Shown piece by piece: positions 44,303-53,105 of a DNA stretch of 64,000 bases. Within the stretch, counting starts at the first letter, position 1. Each line of letters opens with the position of its first letter. Position numbers and translations under genes: made by a program. The notes beneath the pieces are model-generated. The model worked only from the letters and a program-made list of their open reading frames with translations. It had not been told where the DNA came from and searched no databases. The stretch is from Pseudomonas viridiflava. GTDB lineage: Bacteria; Pseudomonadota; Gammaproteobacteria; Pseudomonadales; Pseudomonadaceae. Location of the stretch: NCBI RefSeq assembly GCF_900585905.1, contig NZ_UTVH01000010.1, positions 160,517 through 224,516 of the forward strand. Direction: 5' to 3'.

Positions 44303-44761
44303 TCATAACCAAGCGGCGTCCCATAGCGGATAATCGCCCACACGTCTAGCCAAGCCTGCTCTGATTGGATTGGCAATGATGTAGCGGGCGACCGTACGAA
44401 GATCGTCATGGTCACGAATTGCTCGGTCATGAAAGCCTTGTTGCCAAACGCGACCGTTTCGCCTGAGCACCTTGTTGATTCTGATCGCGCTACGTGCCTT
44501 GACCTGTTTCAAAATTCGATCAAGCGATCCGCTTCTGACTTCGAATAGCCAATGAAAATGATCGGGCATGATCACCCATGCCAGCGATGATGTTAAACCT
44601 TGCGCATCGGTGCGTTGGAATTCATCCACCACCAGACGGCCGGTGCGCCAATCCCCGAATAGAAGTCGACGTTGCTCGGTGATCGAGGTGACGCTGTAAA
44701 TCTGGCCAACTTGGGAAAACCGTCCGAGACGGAGATGATGGCCATGTTCTAGTCGGGCCAT
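44303..44761 (-). CDS. REP-associated tyrosine transposase (RAYT)
   Basis: A 152-residue single-copy Y1/HUH transposase of the kind thought to spread REP sequences. The HUH motif is MPDHFHWLFE (about 72-81), and the expected nucleophile Tyr lies in VARYIIANPIRAGL (about 128-141). ATG 44761 is preferred; an in-frame ATG at 44776 is possible. REP elements lie on both sides (44262 and 44852), the typical REPtron layout. Confidence 0.92.
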   Translation of the reverse strand: MARLEHGHHLRLGRFSQVGQIYSVTSITEQRRLLFGDWRTGRLVVDEFQRTDAQGLTSSLAWVIMPDHFHWLFEVRSGSLDRILKQVKARSAIRINKVLRRNGRVWQQGFHDRAIRDHDDLRTVARYIIANPIRAGLARRVGDYPLWDAAWL

Positions 44762-44851
44762 CCCTGGCTCCTTCAAGAGTCATTCAGGCCTCAACGTTAG
44801 CGTATTTACAGCGGACTTGAATTCAACTTTGTTTCAGCATCATGCGATATC

Positions 44852-44885
44852 TGTAGGAGCCAACTTGTTGGCGAAGCGTCGGGCC
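44852..44885. repeat. REP element 5' of the RAYT gene
   Basis: GTAGGAGCCAACTTGTTGGC followed by GAAGCG, upstream of the transposase gene. Confidence 0.8.
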
Positions 44886-45130
44886 TGCGTTGCACTTTGT
44901 CTTCAAACGCCCCGCATCGGTGCATCCACCTCGCCTACATCTGCGTATGGTTGCCAGGTCCGGCGCGTGCCGGGGCTCTGCGGCGGCGCACCAAATCGGA
45001 ATCTGTTCGCACTGCTCTGAAGCATTTAATTCAATATTTATAATTGTTGAATTATTTGATTCTCGGCTCTAGTCTGTTGCCTGACCCGCCTGTTGGCGAC
45101 TTCCTGCAACGCGTGAGACCGGAGCAACAG

Positions 45131-45907
45131 ATGAACGTGAAAGTACTCTTGGGTATGGCGGTGGCAACTGCGTTTTCGGCTTCGACCTGGGCGGCGGACT
45201 GGACGGTTGGCGCCAACGTCGGCAACGTGCCGTGGGAGTTTCAGGACGCCAAGGGCGAGATCGTCGGCTTCGAGGTCGATGTGGTCAAGGAAGTCGCCAA
45301 ACGGGCGGGCAAGACCGTCGAGTTCGTGAATATCCCCTTCAACGGGCTGTTCAGCGCGGTGCAGTCCAAGCGCGCGGACATCGCCATTTCATCCATCACC
45401 ATCACGCCGAAACGGCTCGAATCGGTGGCGTTTGCCCAGCCTTACTACGACAGCGATCAATCGCTTTCGGTGCTGACCAAATCCGGCATTGATGGCCTTG
45501 CGGCCATGCAGGGCAAAGTCGTCGGCGTCGACACCGGCTCCACCGGCGACATGTGGGTGACGGCGCATCAGGCCGAGTACAAGTTCGCTGACGTCTCGCG
45601 TTATGAAGGGCTGTCCCCGGCGATGCTCGACCTGGCGTCCGGGCGCATGGACGGCTACATCAGCGACATCCCGGCGGTGCTCTATTACATCAAGGACAAA
45701 CCGCAATATCGCGTTGTCGCGCGTATTCCCACCGGGGAAAAATATTCGCTGATGCACGCCAAGGGCTGGGCCCCGGCGACTCAGGTCAACGACATCATCA
45801 GCGCGATGAAGAAGGAAGGCGTGATCGCCGACCTGCACAAAAAGTGGTTCGGCGCGCAGGCGGATGCCGACTCCAGCACCGTCAAGGTCGTCGACGTCCC
45901 TAAATAA
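45131..45907 (+). CDS. ABC transporter periplasmic binding protein, polar amino acid type
   Basis: A 258-residue family 3 solute-binding protein. Signal peptide (VLLGMAVATAFSASTWA, cleaved after about residue 22); the ligand domain shows VGANVGNVPWEFQDAKGEIV and GFEVDVVKEVAKRAGK, typical of receptors for polar amino acids or opines. ATG 45131 follows GGAGCAAC. It heads a set with its permease, ATPase and two possible catabolic enzymes. Substrate is not readable from sequence. Confidence 0.93.
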   Translation: MNVKVLLGMAVATAFSASTWAADWTVGANVGNVPWEFQDAKGEIVGFEVDVVKEVAKRAGKTVEFVNIPFNGLFSAVQSKRADIAISSITITPKRLESVAFAQPYYDSDQSLSVLTKSGIDGLAAMQGKVVGVDTGSTGDMWVTAHQAEYKFADVSRYEGLSPAMLDLASGRMDGYISDIPAVLYYIKDKPQYRVVARIPTGEKYSLMHAKGWAPATQVNDIISAMKKEGVIADLHKKWFGAQADADSSTVKVVDVPK

Positions 45908-45953
45908 CTGATCGCTCAACTCCGGCGCGCGGCGCTGTCACCCAGGAGTCACG

Positions 45954-46628
45954 ATGGATCTGGTGCAGACTTTCTTCAACTGGGGCGTGTTCGTCGACGC
46001 CCTGCCGCAGATGCTGCGTGGCTTGGGCATCACTGTATTGCTCGGCGTGGTGAGCATCATTCTCGGCCTGGTCGGCGGTCTGCTGCTGGCCATGCTGCGC
46101 CTCTACGGGTATGCGCCGGTGCGCTTGCTGGCGCGTGTCTACATCGATGTCATGCGTTCGATCCCGCTGTTGGTGCTGCTGGTGCTGATCTATTACGCGC
46201 TGCCGTTCGTGGGCCTTCGGCTTTCGTCCTTTGCGGCGGCGGCAGCGGCGTTGTCGCTGGTGTCCTGTGCCTACTCGGCAGAGATATTCCGTTCCGGCAT
46301 CGAAGCGATACCGCGTGGGCAGTTCGAAGCGGCGTCGTCCCAGGGCATGAGTTTTTTCAATACCATGCGCGACGTGATCCTGCCCCAGGCCATGCGCATC
46401 GTCATGCCACCGATGACCAGCAACTGCATCAACGTGATGAAAGACACCGCGCTGGCCTCGGTTGTCGCCATGCCGGACCTGCTCAAGCAGGCCACCCAGG
46501 CCCAGGCGTTGTCGGCCAACCCGACACCTCTGGTGGGCGCGGCGATCATGTACCTGCTGTTGTTGCTGCCGCTGGTGCAACTGGTCAGCTGGGTCGAGCG
46601 ACGCAACCGTTCGGGGAGGAACAGCTGA
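45954..46628 (+). CDS. ABC transporter permease, HisM type
   Basis: A 224-residue inner-membrane permease with about five helices and the ATPase-contact loop [22 protein letters not shown] (about 124-145). The stop overlaps the start of the ATPase gene (TGATG), so subunits are made together. Confidence 0.93.
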   Translation: MDLVQTFFNWGVFVDALPQMLRGLGITVLLGVVSIILGLVGGLLLAMLRLYGYAPVRLLARVYIDVMRSIPLLVLLVLIYYALPFVGLRLSSFAAAAAALSLVSCAYSAEIFRSGIEAIPRGQFEAASSQGMSFFNTMRDVILPQAMRIVMPPMTSNCINVMKDTALASVVAMPDLLKQATQAQALSANPTPLVGAAIMYLLLLLPLVQLVSWVERRNRSGRNS

Positions 46629-47362
46629 TGGGCGCAGTCATCGAAATGGAAGGCGTCGCCAAGTTCTATGGCCGGTTCCAGGCGCTGGCCGATATCAACC
46701 TGTCAGTCGAGCAGGGCGAAGTGGTGGTGATCCTCGGGCCTTCGGGGTCCGGCAAATCCACCCTGATCCGCTGCATCAATCTGCTGGAGCCTTATCAGGC
46801 AGGCGAGATTCGGGTGGCCGATCAGCGCGTGGAGAGCGGGCCAAAGCTGGCCGGCATCCGTTGCGAAGTCGGCATGGTGTTCCAGAATTTCAACCTTTAT
46901 CCGCACATGACGGTGCTCGCCAATGTCGCGCTGGCGCCGGTGCGTGTGCGTGGTTTGTCACGCCGCGACGCACAGGCCCGTGCCCGTGTGCTGCTGGAAA
47001 AAGTCGGCATGAGCGCTCATGCCGACAAGTACCCGGGGCAGTTGTCCGGCGGCCAGCAGCAGCGGGTTGCCATCGCTCGCACCATGGCCATGGAGCCGCG
47101 TGTGATCCTGTTCGACGAGCCCACTTCAGCGCTGGACCCGGAAATGGTTGGCGAAGTGCTCGACGTCATGCAGAACCTGGCGCGCTCGGGCGTGACCATG
47201 GTCGTGGTCACTCACGAGATGGGCTTTGCGCGCAAGGTTGCCGACCGGGTGATCTTCATGGAAAGCGGCCGGATCATCGAACAGAACACCCCCGAAGCCT
47301 TTTTCACGGCGCCCCAGGAGCCACGAACACAGGCTTTTCTGCAGGCCATCCTGCACCACTGA
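46628..47362 (+). CDS. ABC transporter ATPase, GlnQ type
   Basis: A 244-residue ATPase: Walker [10 protein letters not shown] (about 38-46), signature [13 protein letters not shown] (about 141-153), Walker [15 protein letters not shown] (about 161-174) and the His switch [10 protein letters not shown]. Paired with the upstream permease for amino-acid-type import. Confidence 0.96.
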   Translation: MGAVIEMEGVAKFYGRFQALADINLSVEQGEVVVILGPSGSGKSTLIRCINLLEPYQAGEIRVADQRVESGPKLAGIRCEVGMVFQNFNLYPHMTVLANVALAPVRVRGLSRRDAQARARVLLEKVGMSAHADKYPGQLSGGQQQRVAIARTMAMEPRVILFDEPTSALDPEMVGEVLDVMQNLARSGVTMVVVTHEMGFARKVADRVIFMESGRIIEQNTPEAFFTAPQEPRTQAFLQAILHH

Positions 47363-47383
47363 TTGCCATTGGAGACTGCCCAT

Positions 47384-48631
47384 TTGAACGCCCTCGATAT
47401 TGATTATGTCCGCAGCCAGTTCCCCATGCTGGGCGACGGTTTCGCCTATCTGGACAACGCCGGTGGTTCGGCGGTGCTTGGCCCTGTCGGCGACCGGGTG
47501 CGTGATTATCTGCTGCACAGCAGCGTGCAGCTGGGGGCGTCTTACAACGGATCGGCGCGGGCGGGCGAGCGGGTGCTGCAGGCGCGCGAGTCCGTGGCGC
47601 GACTGATCAATGCCTACCACCCGGAAGAATGCGTGATGGGCGGCTCGACCACGCACTTGCTGCAGATTCTCTGTCGAGCGCTGGCGCCGTCGATCAATAG
47701 CGGCGACGAAATCATCGTTACCCACAGCGATCACGAAGCCAACATCGGCCCGTGGCAGCGCCTGTGCGAGGAGCGCGGTGCGACATTGCGCGTCTGGAAG
47801 GTGGACGCGCACAGCCTGGAGCTTGAGCTGGCCGACCTGGACACCTTGCTCGGCCCGCGCACTCGCTATGTGGCCATGACCCACGCGTCGAATATTCTGG
47901 GCAGCGTCAATCCGGTGGCCGAGGTGGCGCGCCGGGTGCACGCCGTGGGCGGCAAGCTGTGTGTCGATGCCGTGGCTTATGCGCCACACCGGCTGGTGGA
48001 TGTGCAGGCCAGCGGCGCGGATTATTACGTGTTCAGTTTTTACAAAGTATTCGGCCCGCATTTCGCAGTGCTGTGGGGCCATCGCGCGGCGCTGCTTGAG
48101 CTGCCGAGCCTGAACCACTTCTTCATCGGCCAGGACGTGATCCCCTACAAGTTACAGCCGGGCAACCTCAACTACGAGCTGTCCTGGGGCTGTATCGGCA
48201 TCAGCGATTACCTGCTCGACATCGGCCAGCGCCTGGGCGCCAGCGGCAGCCCACGGCAGATTATGCAGGCCGCGTTCGACGCCTTTGAGGTGCAGGAAGA
48301 CCTGCTGGCTGAAACCCTGCTCGCGTATTTGCGTGAGGCCGATGGCGTGCGCATCATCGGCAAAGCCAGGGTAACGGCAGGCGATCGGGTGCCGACCATC
48401 AGCTTTGTGGTTGAGGGGGTGCAGTCCGAAGCCATCGTGCGGCGCCTCGACGATCAGGGCATCGGCATTCGTTTTGGTGACTTCTATGCGCGACATCTGA
48501 TCGAACAACTGGGCCTGGCCCGGTTCGGTGGGGTGGTGCGGGTGTCGATTGCGCACTACAACACGCTGGACGAAATGCAGCGTCTGGTCCGGCATCTGGC
48601 CGATGCGATCAACGAGTTGCGTCCATCCTGA
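47384..48631 (+). CDS. class V aminotransferase, cysteine-desulfurase-like
   Basis: A 415-residue PLP enzyme of the class V fold, most like the VC1184-type cysteine-desulfurase-like group. Substrate-cofactor signatures: GSTTHLLQIL, VTHSDHEANIGPW, LCVDAVAYAPHRLVDVQ (aspartate of the cofactor ring) and YVFSFYKVFGPH, whose Lys should bind PLP. The best start is TTG 47384, 7 bases after GGAG; no ATG exists near the family N-terminus. Situated between an amino-acid importer and its apparent regulator, it may process the imported compound. Confidence 0.85.
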   Translation: MNALDIDYVRSQFPMLGDGFAYLDNAGGSAVLGPVGDRVRDYLLHSSVQLGASYNGSARAGERVLQARESVARLINAYHPEECVMGGSTTHLLQILCRALAPSINSGDEIIVTHSDHEANIGPWQRLCEERGATLRVWKVDAHSLELELADLDTLLGPRTRYVAMTHASNILGSVNPVAEVARRVHAVGGKLCVDAVAYAPHRLVDVQASGADYYVFSFYKVFGPHFAVLWGHRAALLELPSLNHFFIGQDVIPYKLQPGNLNYELSWGCIGISDYLLDIGQRLGASGSPRQIMQAAFDAFEVQEDLLAETLLAYLREADGVRIIGKARVTAGDRVPTISFVVEGVQSEAIVRRLDDQGIGIRFGDFYARHLIEQLGLARFGGVVRVSIAHYNTLDEMQRLVRHLADAINELRPS

Positions 48632-48649
48632 TCTTTACGAGCGATCTCA

Positions 48650-49522
48650 ATGCCTGTACCCCAAACCCTTGCCGAGTTGCGCGCGGCCATCGTCGAACAG
48701 CAGGACCAGCTCACTGCGCGCATGCGTGACGCAGCGTGTTACCTCACCGAGCACCCCCACGACGTGGCCCTCAATACCGTGGCCGCGCTGGCGCAGCGTT
48801 CGGGCATTGCTTCCTCGGCCTTCATCCGCCTGGCCAAGGCCCTGGGCTTCAAGGGCTTCAGCGATTTGCAGAAGCTGTTCAAGGCGCCGCTGCAGCAGGC
48901 CGGTTCCAGCAGTTTCAGCGAGCGGATTCGCCATTATCAGGGTGAAGAACTGCTGGAAGACCCCACCGACGTCGGCGCCATTCTGGCCGCGTTCAGCCGC
49001 GCCAACATCGTCTCGCTGGAGCATCTTGCCGAGGGCCAGCAAGTGGAGGCGCTGGAACAGGCCATCACGTTGTTGCAGCGGGCGCGTACCACTTTTGTGC
49101 TGGGCATGCGCCGCTCGTTTCCCATGGCGACGTACCTGAGCTACGCGCTGAGCCGGGTGGGCCGCCGCGCCGTACATATCAGTGGTTTGGGTGGTTCTTT
49201 GCGCGAGCAAGTGGGCGCGCTGCACCGCGATGACGTGCTGGTGGCCGTGAGCTTTCCGCCGTATGCCCAGGAAACCATCGATGCCTGCCAGCAGGCGGTG
49301 GAAGCGGGCACCCCGATTGTGGCGATCACGGACAGCCTGCTTAGCCCGATTGGTCAGCATGCGGCGGTGATCATTGAAGTCAACGATGCCGAGCTGCTGG
49401 GCTTTCGCTCACTGACGGCGGCGTTTTGCGTGGCCCAGACGCTGGCGATGGGGCTGGCCTTTCGCGACGGTCAATCCCTCAGCGGCCCGGACCACGATGC
49501 CTTGAAAGATATCGACTGCTGA
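48650..49522 (+). CDS. RpiR/MurR family transcriptional regulator
   Basis: A 290-residue regulator: N-terminal helix-turn-helix (NTVAALAQRSGIASSAFIRL then AKALGFKGFSDLQ, about 42-78) and a C-terminal SIS sugar-phosphate-type sensor domain (FVLGMRRSFPMATYLSYAL; VGALHRDDVLVAVSFPPYA). Located inside the transport and enzyme set on the same strand, so it probably controls it. The effector may be a phosphorylated or amino-sugar-like metabolite, but this is only by family. Confidence 0.9.
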   Translation: MPVPQTLAELRAAIVEQQDQLTARMRDAACYLTEHPHDVALNTVAALAQRSGIASSAFIRLAKALGFKGFSDLQKLFKAPLQQAGSSSFSERIRHYQGEELLEDPTDVGAILAAFSRANIVSLEHLAEGQQVEALEQAITLLQRARTTFVLGMRRSFPMATYLSYALSRVGRRAVHISGLGGSLREQVGALHRDDVLVAVSFPPYAQETIDACQQAVEAGTPIVAITDSLLSPIGQHAAVIIEVNDAELLGFRSLTAAFCVAQTLAMGLAFRDGQSLSGPDHDALKDIDC

Positions 49523-49584
49523 GCCCATGTCTCGCCAGTCTGCTTGCCCCTCAACCCTCTGCGCCTGTGCAGGAGTTCGCTCAT

Positions 49585-50487
49585 ATGGCTTTACCTCTTC
49601 GCGATCTGGTCGGCTACGGCCGCAACCGTCCACAAGGCACCTGGCCCAACGGCGCCCGGCTGGCGATCAGCCTGGTCATCAATTACGAGGAGGGCTCCGA
49701 GCGCTCCCTGGCCATGGGCGATCCGGATCAGGAAAGCATGACGGAATGGGGCAGTTATCAGTTCCCTGAAGGCGTGCGCAACCTGGCGATGGAGTCGATG
49801 TACGAATACGGCGCGCGGGTCGGCATCTGGCGGATTCTCGATATTCTCGAGAAGGCCGGTGTGCCTTCGACCTTCCACGCCTGCGCGGTAGCGTTCGAGC
49901 AGAATCCGGAGGTGGCGAAGGCTGCGGTTGCGCTGGGTCACGAGGTTTGCAGCCACGGTTACCGCTGGGAAGAAGTGTTCCGCCTGACCGAAGCCGAGGA
50001 ACGCGAGCACATTCGCCTAGCGGTTGAATCCTTCGAGCGTACCTGCGGCAAGCGCCCGGTGGGCTGGTATTGCCGCTATGGTGCCAGCGTGCGCACCCGT
50101 CGGCTGGTGGCTGAAGAAGGTGGGTTTCTCTACGACTCGGACGCCTACAACGACGACGTGCCTTACTACGTCGATGTCGAGGGTCAGCAGCGGCTGGTGG
50201 TGCCATACACCAGCGACGTCAATGATTTCCGCTACTGGAACTCGCCGGGGCTGTCCCAGGCCTCGGATTTTCTCGAGTACATGAAAGAGAGCTTCGATGT
50301 GCTCTATGAGGAAGCCGCCGATGGTTTGCGCATGATGTCCATCGGGCTGCACCCGCGCATGGTCGGTCGCCCTGGCCGGGTGCGGGCGATCAAGCGCTTT
50401 ATAGAATACGCCCAGGGCCATGAAGGCGTCTGGTTCGCCACCCGCGAACAGATCGCCAGAGCCTGGCTGAGCCGCCCCGCGCAGTGA
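49585..50487 (+). CDS. polysaccharide deacetylase-fold amidohydrolase, PuuE-like
   Basis: A 300-residue NodB-fold protein resembling PuuE-type (cofactor-independent) allantoinases: LVGYGRNRPQGTWPNGARLA at the start, LVINYEEGSE, ESMYEYGARVGIWRILDIL and EVCSHGYRWEEV (His pair). The usual second metal motif differs from true chitin deacetylases. ATG 49585 follows AGGAG. As last gene of the set it may open an amide or ring of the imported nitrogen compound. The allantoinase function itself is not established here. Confidence 0.82.
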   Translation: MALPLRDLVGYGRNRPQGTWPNGARLAISLVINYEEGSERSLAMGDPDQESMTEWGSYQFPEGVRNLAMESMYEYGARVGIWRILDILEKAGVPSTFHACAVAFEQNPEVAKAAVALGHEVCSHGYRWEEVFRLTEAEEREHIRLAVESFERTCGKRPVGWYCRYGASVRTRRLVAEEGGFLYDSDAYNDDVPYYVDVEGQQRLVVPYTSDVNDFRYWNSPGLSQASDFLEYMKESFDVLYEEAADGLRMMSIGLHPRMVGRPGRVRAIKRFIEYAQGHEGVWFATREQIARAWLSRPAQ

Positions 50488-50526
50488 CGCGGATCGTCAC
50501 TAGACGTGGGACCGGCCGGGCGGCGC

Positions 50527-51246
50527 CTAGAAATCCCCCCACAACTGCTGCGCCACGCTGAGGGCGACCACCGGGGCGGTTTCGGTGCGCAGCACGCGTG
50601 GGCCCAGGCGCGCGGCGTGGAAACCGGCGTCCTGAGCCTGATCGACTTCGACGTCATTCAGGCCGCCCTCCGGACCAATCAGAAAGGCCAGGGTCGCAGG
50701 CTTTTCATGGCTGGTCAGCGGCTCGGCGACCGGGTGCAATACCAGCTTCAAATCCGCATCGCTTTGCTTGAGCCATTGCGCCAGCGGCATCGGCGCATGA
50801 ATCACTGGCACCACGGAGCGACCACATTGCTCGCAGGCGCTGATCGCAATCTGTCGCCAATGCGCCTGGCGTTTTTCTGCGCGCTCGTCCTTGAGGCGCA
50901 CTTCGCAGCGCTCGCTGATGATCGGCGTGATTTCGCTCACGCCCAGTTCGGTGGCTTTCTGAATCGCCCAGTCCATGCGCTCGCCCCGTGACAGGCCCTG
51001 GCCCAGATGAACGCGCAGGGGTGATTCGATTTGCCCGGCAAAGGACTCGTCGAGCATGACGCGCACGCGCTTTTTGCCGGCCTCCAGCAAGGTGCCGCGA
51101 AATTCCTGCCCCGAACCGTCGAACAGCTGCAGGGCATCACCCTCGACCATGCGCAGCACGCGGGCGATGTAATGCGCCTGCGCTTCGGGCAGTTCGTGTT
51201 CGCCCAGGCTGAGCGGGGCGTCGATGAAAAAACGGGACAGTCTCAT
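50527..51246 (-). CDS. rsmE: 16S rRNA m3U1498 methyltransferase
   Basis: A 239-residue SPOUT methyltransferase that methylates U1498 of 16S rRNA. The N-terminal PUA-like part (MRLSRFFIDAPLSLGEHELP) and the knot motifs FLIGPEGGLND (about 193-203) and LGPRVLRTETAPVVAL (about 216-231) are intact. ATG 51246 is chosen at the family start. Confidence 0.95.
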   Translation of the reverse strand: MRLSRFFIDAPLSLGEHELPEAQAHYIARVLRMVEGDALQLFDGSGQEFRGTLLEAGKKRVRVMLDESFAGQIESPLRVHLGQGLSRGERMDWAIQKATELGVSEITPIISERCEVRLKDERAEKRQAHWRQIAISACEQCGRSVVPVIHAPMPLAQWLKQSDADLKLVLHPVAEPLTSHEKPATLAFLIGPEGGLNDVEVDQAQDAGFHAARLGPRVLRTETAPVVALSVAQQLWGDF

Positions 51247-51323
51247 GGGGGGTCTCTGAATTTTTGGTCCAAGCCAGGTCATTGTCATCAAAAAAACACG
51301 ATCACTGATTTGGAATGTTTTCT

Positions 51324-51389
51324 GTAGGAGCCAACTTGTTGGCGAGGCGGCGTGACTGACACCGTATCGCCAACAAGTTGGCTCCTACA
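51324..51389. repeat. REP inverted pair
   Basis: GTAGGAGCCAACTTGTTGGC and its exact complement GCCAACAAGTTGGCTCCTAC, about 26 bases apart, in the rsmE/bioA gap. Confidence 0.92.
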
Positions 51390-51476
51390 GCTCTATGTTT
51401 GCTGCGCGACAGCCCGGTGTTTGGAGGGAGGAGAATCTCCGACACGGGAGCGCATTCAAATCAATGATCCGCACAA

Positions 51477-52883
51477 TCAACCCGGATCACGAAAATCCGG
51501 ATGGAAGTTTTCCCTCATCGCAACGCTGATGCTGCTGCGGGTCGCAATGTCGATGCCTTCGGTGGCCACTTCGGCGAGGAAATCGATCTGCTCGGGCGTG
51601 ATGACATAAGGCGGCAGGAAATACACCACACTGCCCAGCGGGCGCAACAGGGCGCCACGTTGCAGAGCGTGTTCGAACACCTTGAGGCCACGCCGTTCCT
51701 GCCAGGGGTACGCCGTTTTGCTGGCCTTGTCCTGAACCATCTCGACGGCCAGGGCCATGCCGGTCTGGCGCACTTCGGCGACATGGGGGTGATCGACCAG
51801 ATGCGCGGTGGCAGTCCTCATGCGTTCAGCCAGGGCCTTGTTGTTCTCGATGACGTTATCCTGCTCGAATATATCCAGCGTCGCCAGCGCAGCGGCGCAG
51901 GCCAGCGGGTTGCCGGTGTAACTGTGAGAATGCAGAAACGCCCGCAGCGTCGGGTAGTCATCGTAGAACGCGTCATACACATCGTCGGTGGTGACGCAGG
52001 CCGCCAGCGGCAGGTAACCACCGGTCAGCGCCTTGGACAGGCACAGGAAATCAGGCCGGATGCCTGCCTGCTCGCAGGCGAACATGGTGCCGGTGCGGCC
52101 GAAGCCGACGGCAATTTCATCGTGAATCAGGTGCACGCCGTAGCGGTCGCAGGCTTCGCGCAGCAGCTTGAGGTACACGGGGTGGTACATGCGCATGCCG
52201 CCCGCGCCCTGAATCAGCGGCTCGACGATGACCGCCGCAACGCTGGCGTGATGCTGCTCCAGGGTCTGCTCCATGGCCTGGAACATGATGCGCGAGTGTT
52301 CTTCCCAGCCCATGCCGTGCGGGCGGTGGTAACAATCCGGGCTCGGCACCTTGATGGTGTCCAGCAGCAGCGCCTTGTAGGTTTCGGTGAACAACGGCAC
52401 GTCGCCCACCGACATCGCCGCCATGGTTTCGCCGTGATAGCTGTTGGTCAGAGTGACAAAGCGTTTCTTCTCCGGCTTGCCGCGATTGAGCCAGTAATGA
52501 AAGCTCATCTTCAGCGCCACTTCGATGCACGACGAACCGTTGTCGGCGTAGAAACACCGCGTCAGGCCTTCCGGCGTCAGCTGCACCAGACGCTCGGACA
52601 GCTCGATCACCGGCTGATGGCTGAAACCGGCGAGGATCACGTGCTCCAGCTGATCGACCTGGTCCTTGATGCGCTGGTTGATGCGTGGGTTGGCGTGGCC
52701 GAACACGTTGACCCACCAGGAACTCACCGCATCCAGGTAGCGTTTGCCTTCGAAGTCCTCAAGCCAGACGCCTTCGCCACGCTTGATCGGGATCAGTGGC
52801 AGGTTTTCGTGATCCTTCATCTGTGTGCAGGGATGCCACAGGACCTTGAGGTCGCGTTGCATCCATTGATTATTCAGGCCCAT
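51477..52883 (-). CDS. bioA: adenosylmethionine-8-amino-7-oxononanoate aminotransferase
   Basis: PLP enzyme of biotin synthesis that makes 7,8-diaminononanoate using S-adenosylmethionine as amino donor. 468 residues, normal for Pseudomonas. LWHPCTQMKDHENLPLIPI (15-33), YADNGSSCIEVALKMSFHYW, the HDEIAVGFGRTG aspartate motif and the cofactor Lys in LCLSKALTGGYLPLA are visible. Monocistronic here; the other bio genes are not nearby. Confidence 0.96.
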   Translation of the reverse strand: MGLNNQWMQRDLKVLWHPCTQMKDHENLPLIPIKRGEGVWLEDFEGKRYLDAVSSWWVNVFGHANPRINQRIKDQVDQLEHVILAGFSHQPVIELSERLVQLTPEGLTRCFYADNGSSCIEVALKMSFHYWLNRGKPEKKRFVTLTNSYHGETMAAMSVGDVPLFTETYKALLLDTIKVPSPDCYHRPHGMGWEEHSRIMFQAMEQTLEQHHASVAAVIVEPLIQGAGGMRMYHPVYLKLLREACDRYGVHLIHDEIAVGFGRTGTMFACEQAGIRPDFLCLSKALTGGYLPLAACVTTDDVYDAFYDDYPTLRAFLHSHSYTGNPLACAAALATLDIFEQDNVIENNKALAERMRTATAHLVDHPHVAEVRQTGMALAVEMVQDKASKTAYPWQERRGLKVFEHALQRGALLRPLGSVVYFLPPYVITPEQIDFLAEVATEGIDIATRSSISVAMRENFHPDFRDPG

Positions 52884-53105
52884 GGGCGATCTCCAGGTGA
52901 CGGCTCGCAGGGTGCGCGAACATACAATCGCGCAAGCCTATGCAATGCCCGGCCCCGGAACAACCTCCGAGGTCATCGGGCCTGGTTTTTTGCGGCCGAC
53001 GGACATTGCTGGCAGGCCTCTGGCGGCTGGCGTATCCTTCGCGCACTGTGACCCTTCTGGCGTCATTTCCTGCCCGTCCCCCTGCTTTATTCCGGAGTCT
53101 GCTCA

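Noticed and set aside
44817..45020. 67-codon plus-strand frame between RAYT and the ABC binding protein
   Set aside because: It spans a REP element and has no ribosome site; it is intergenic sequence.
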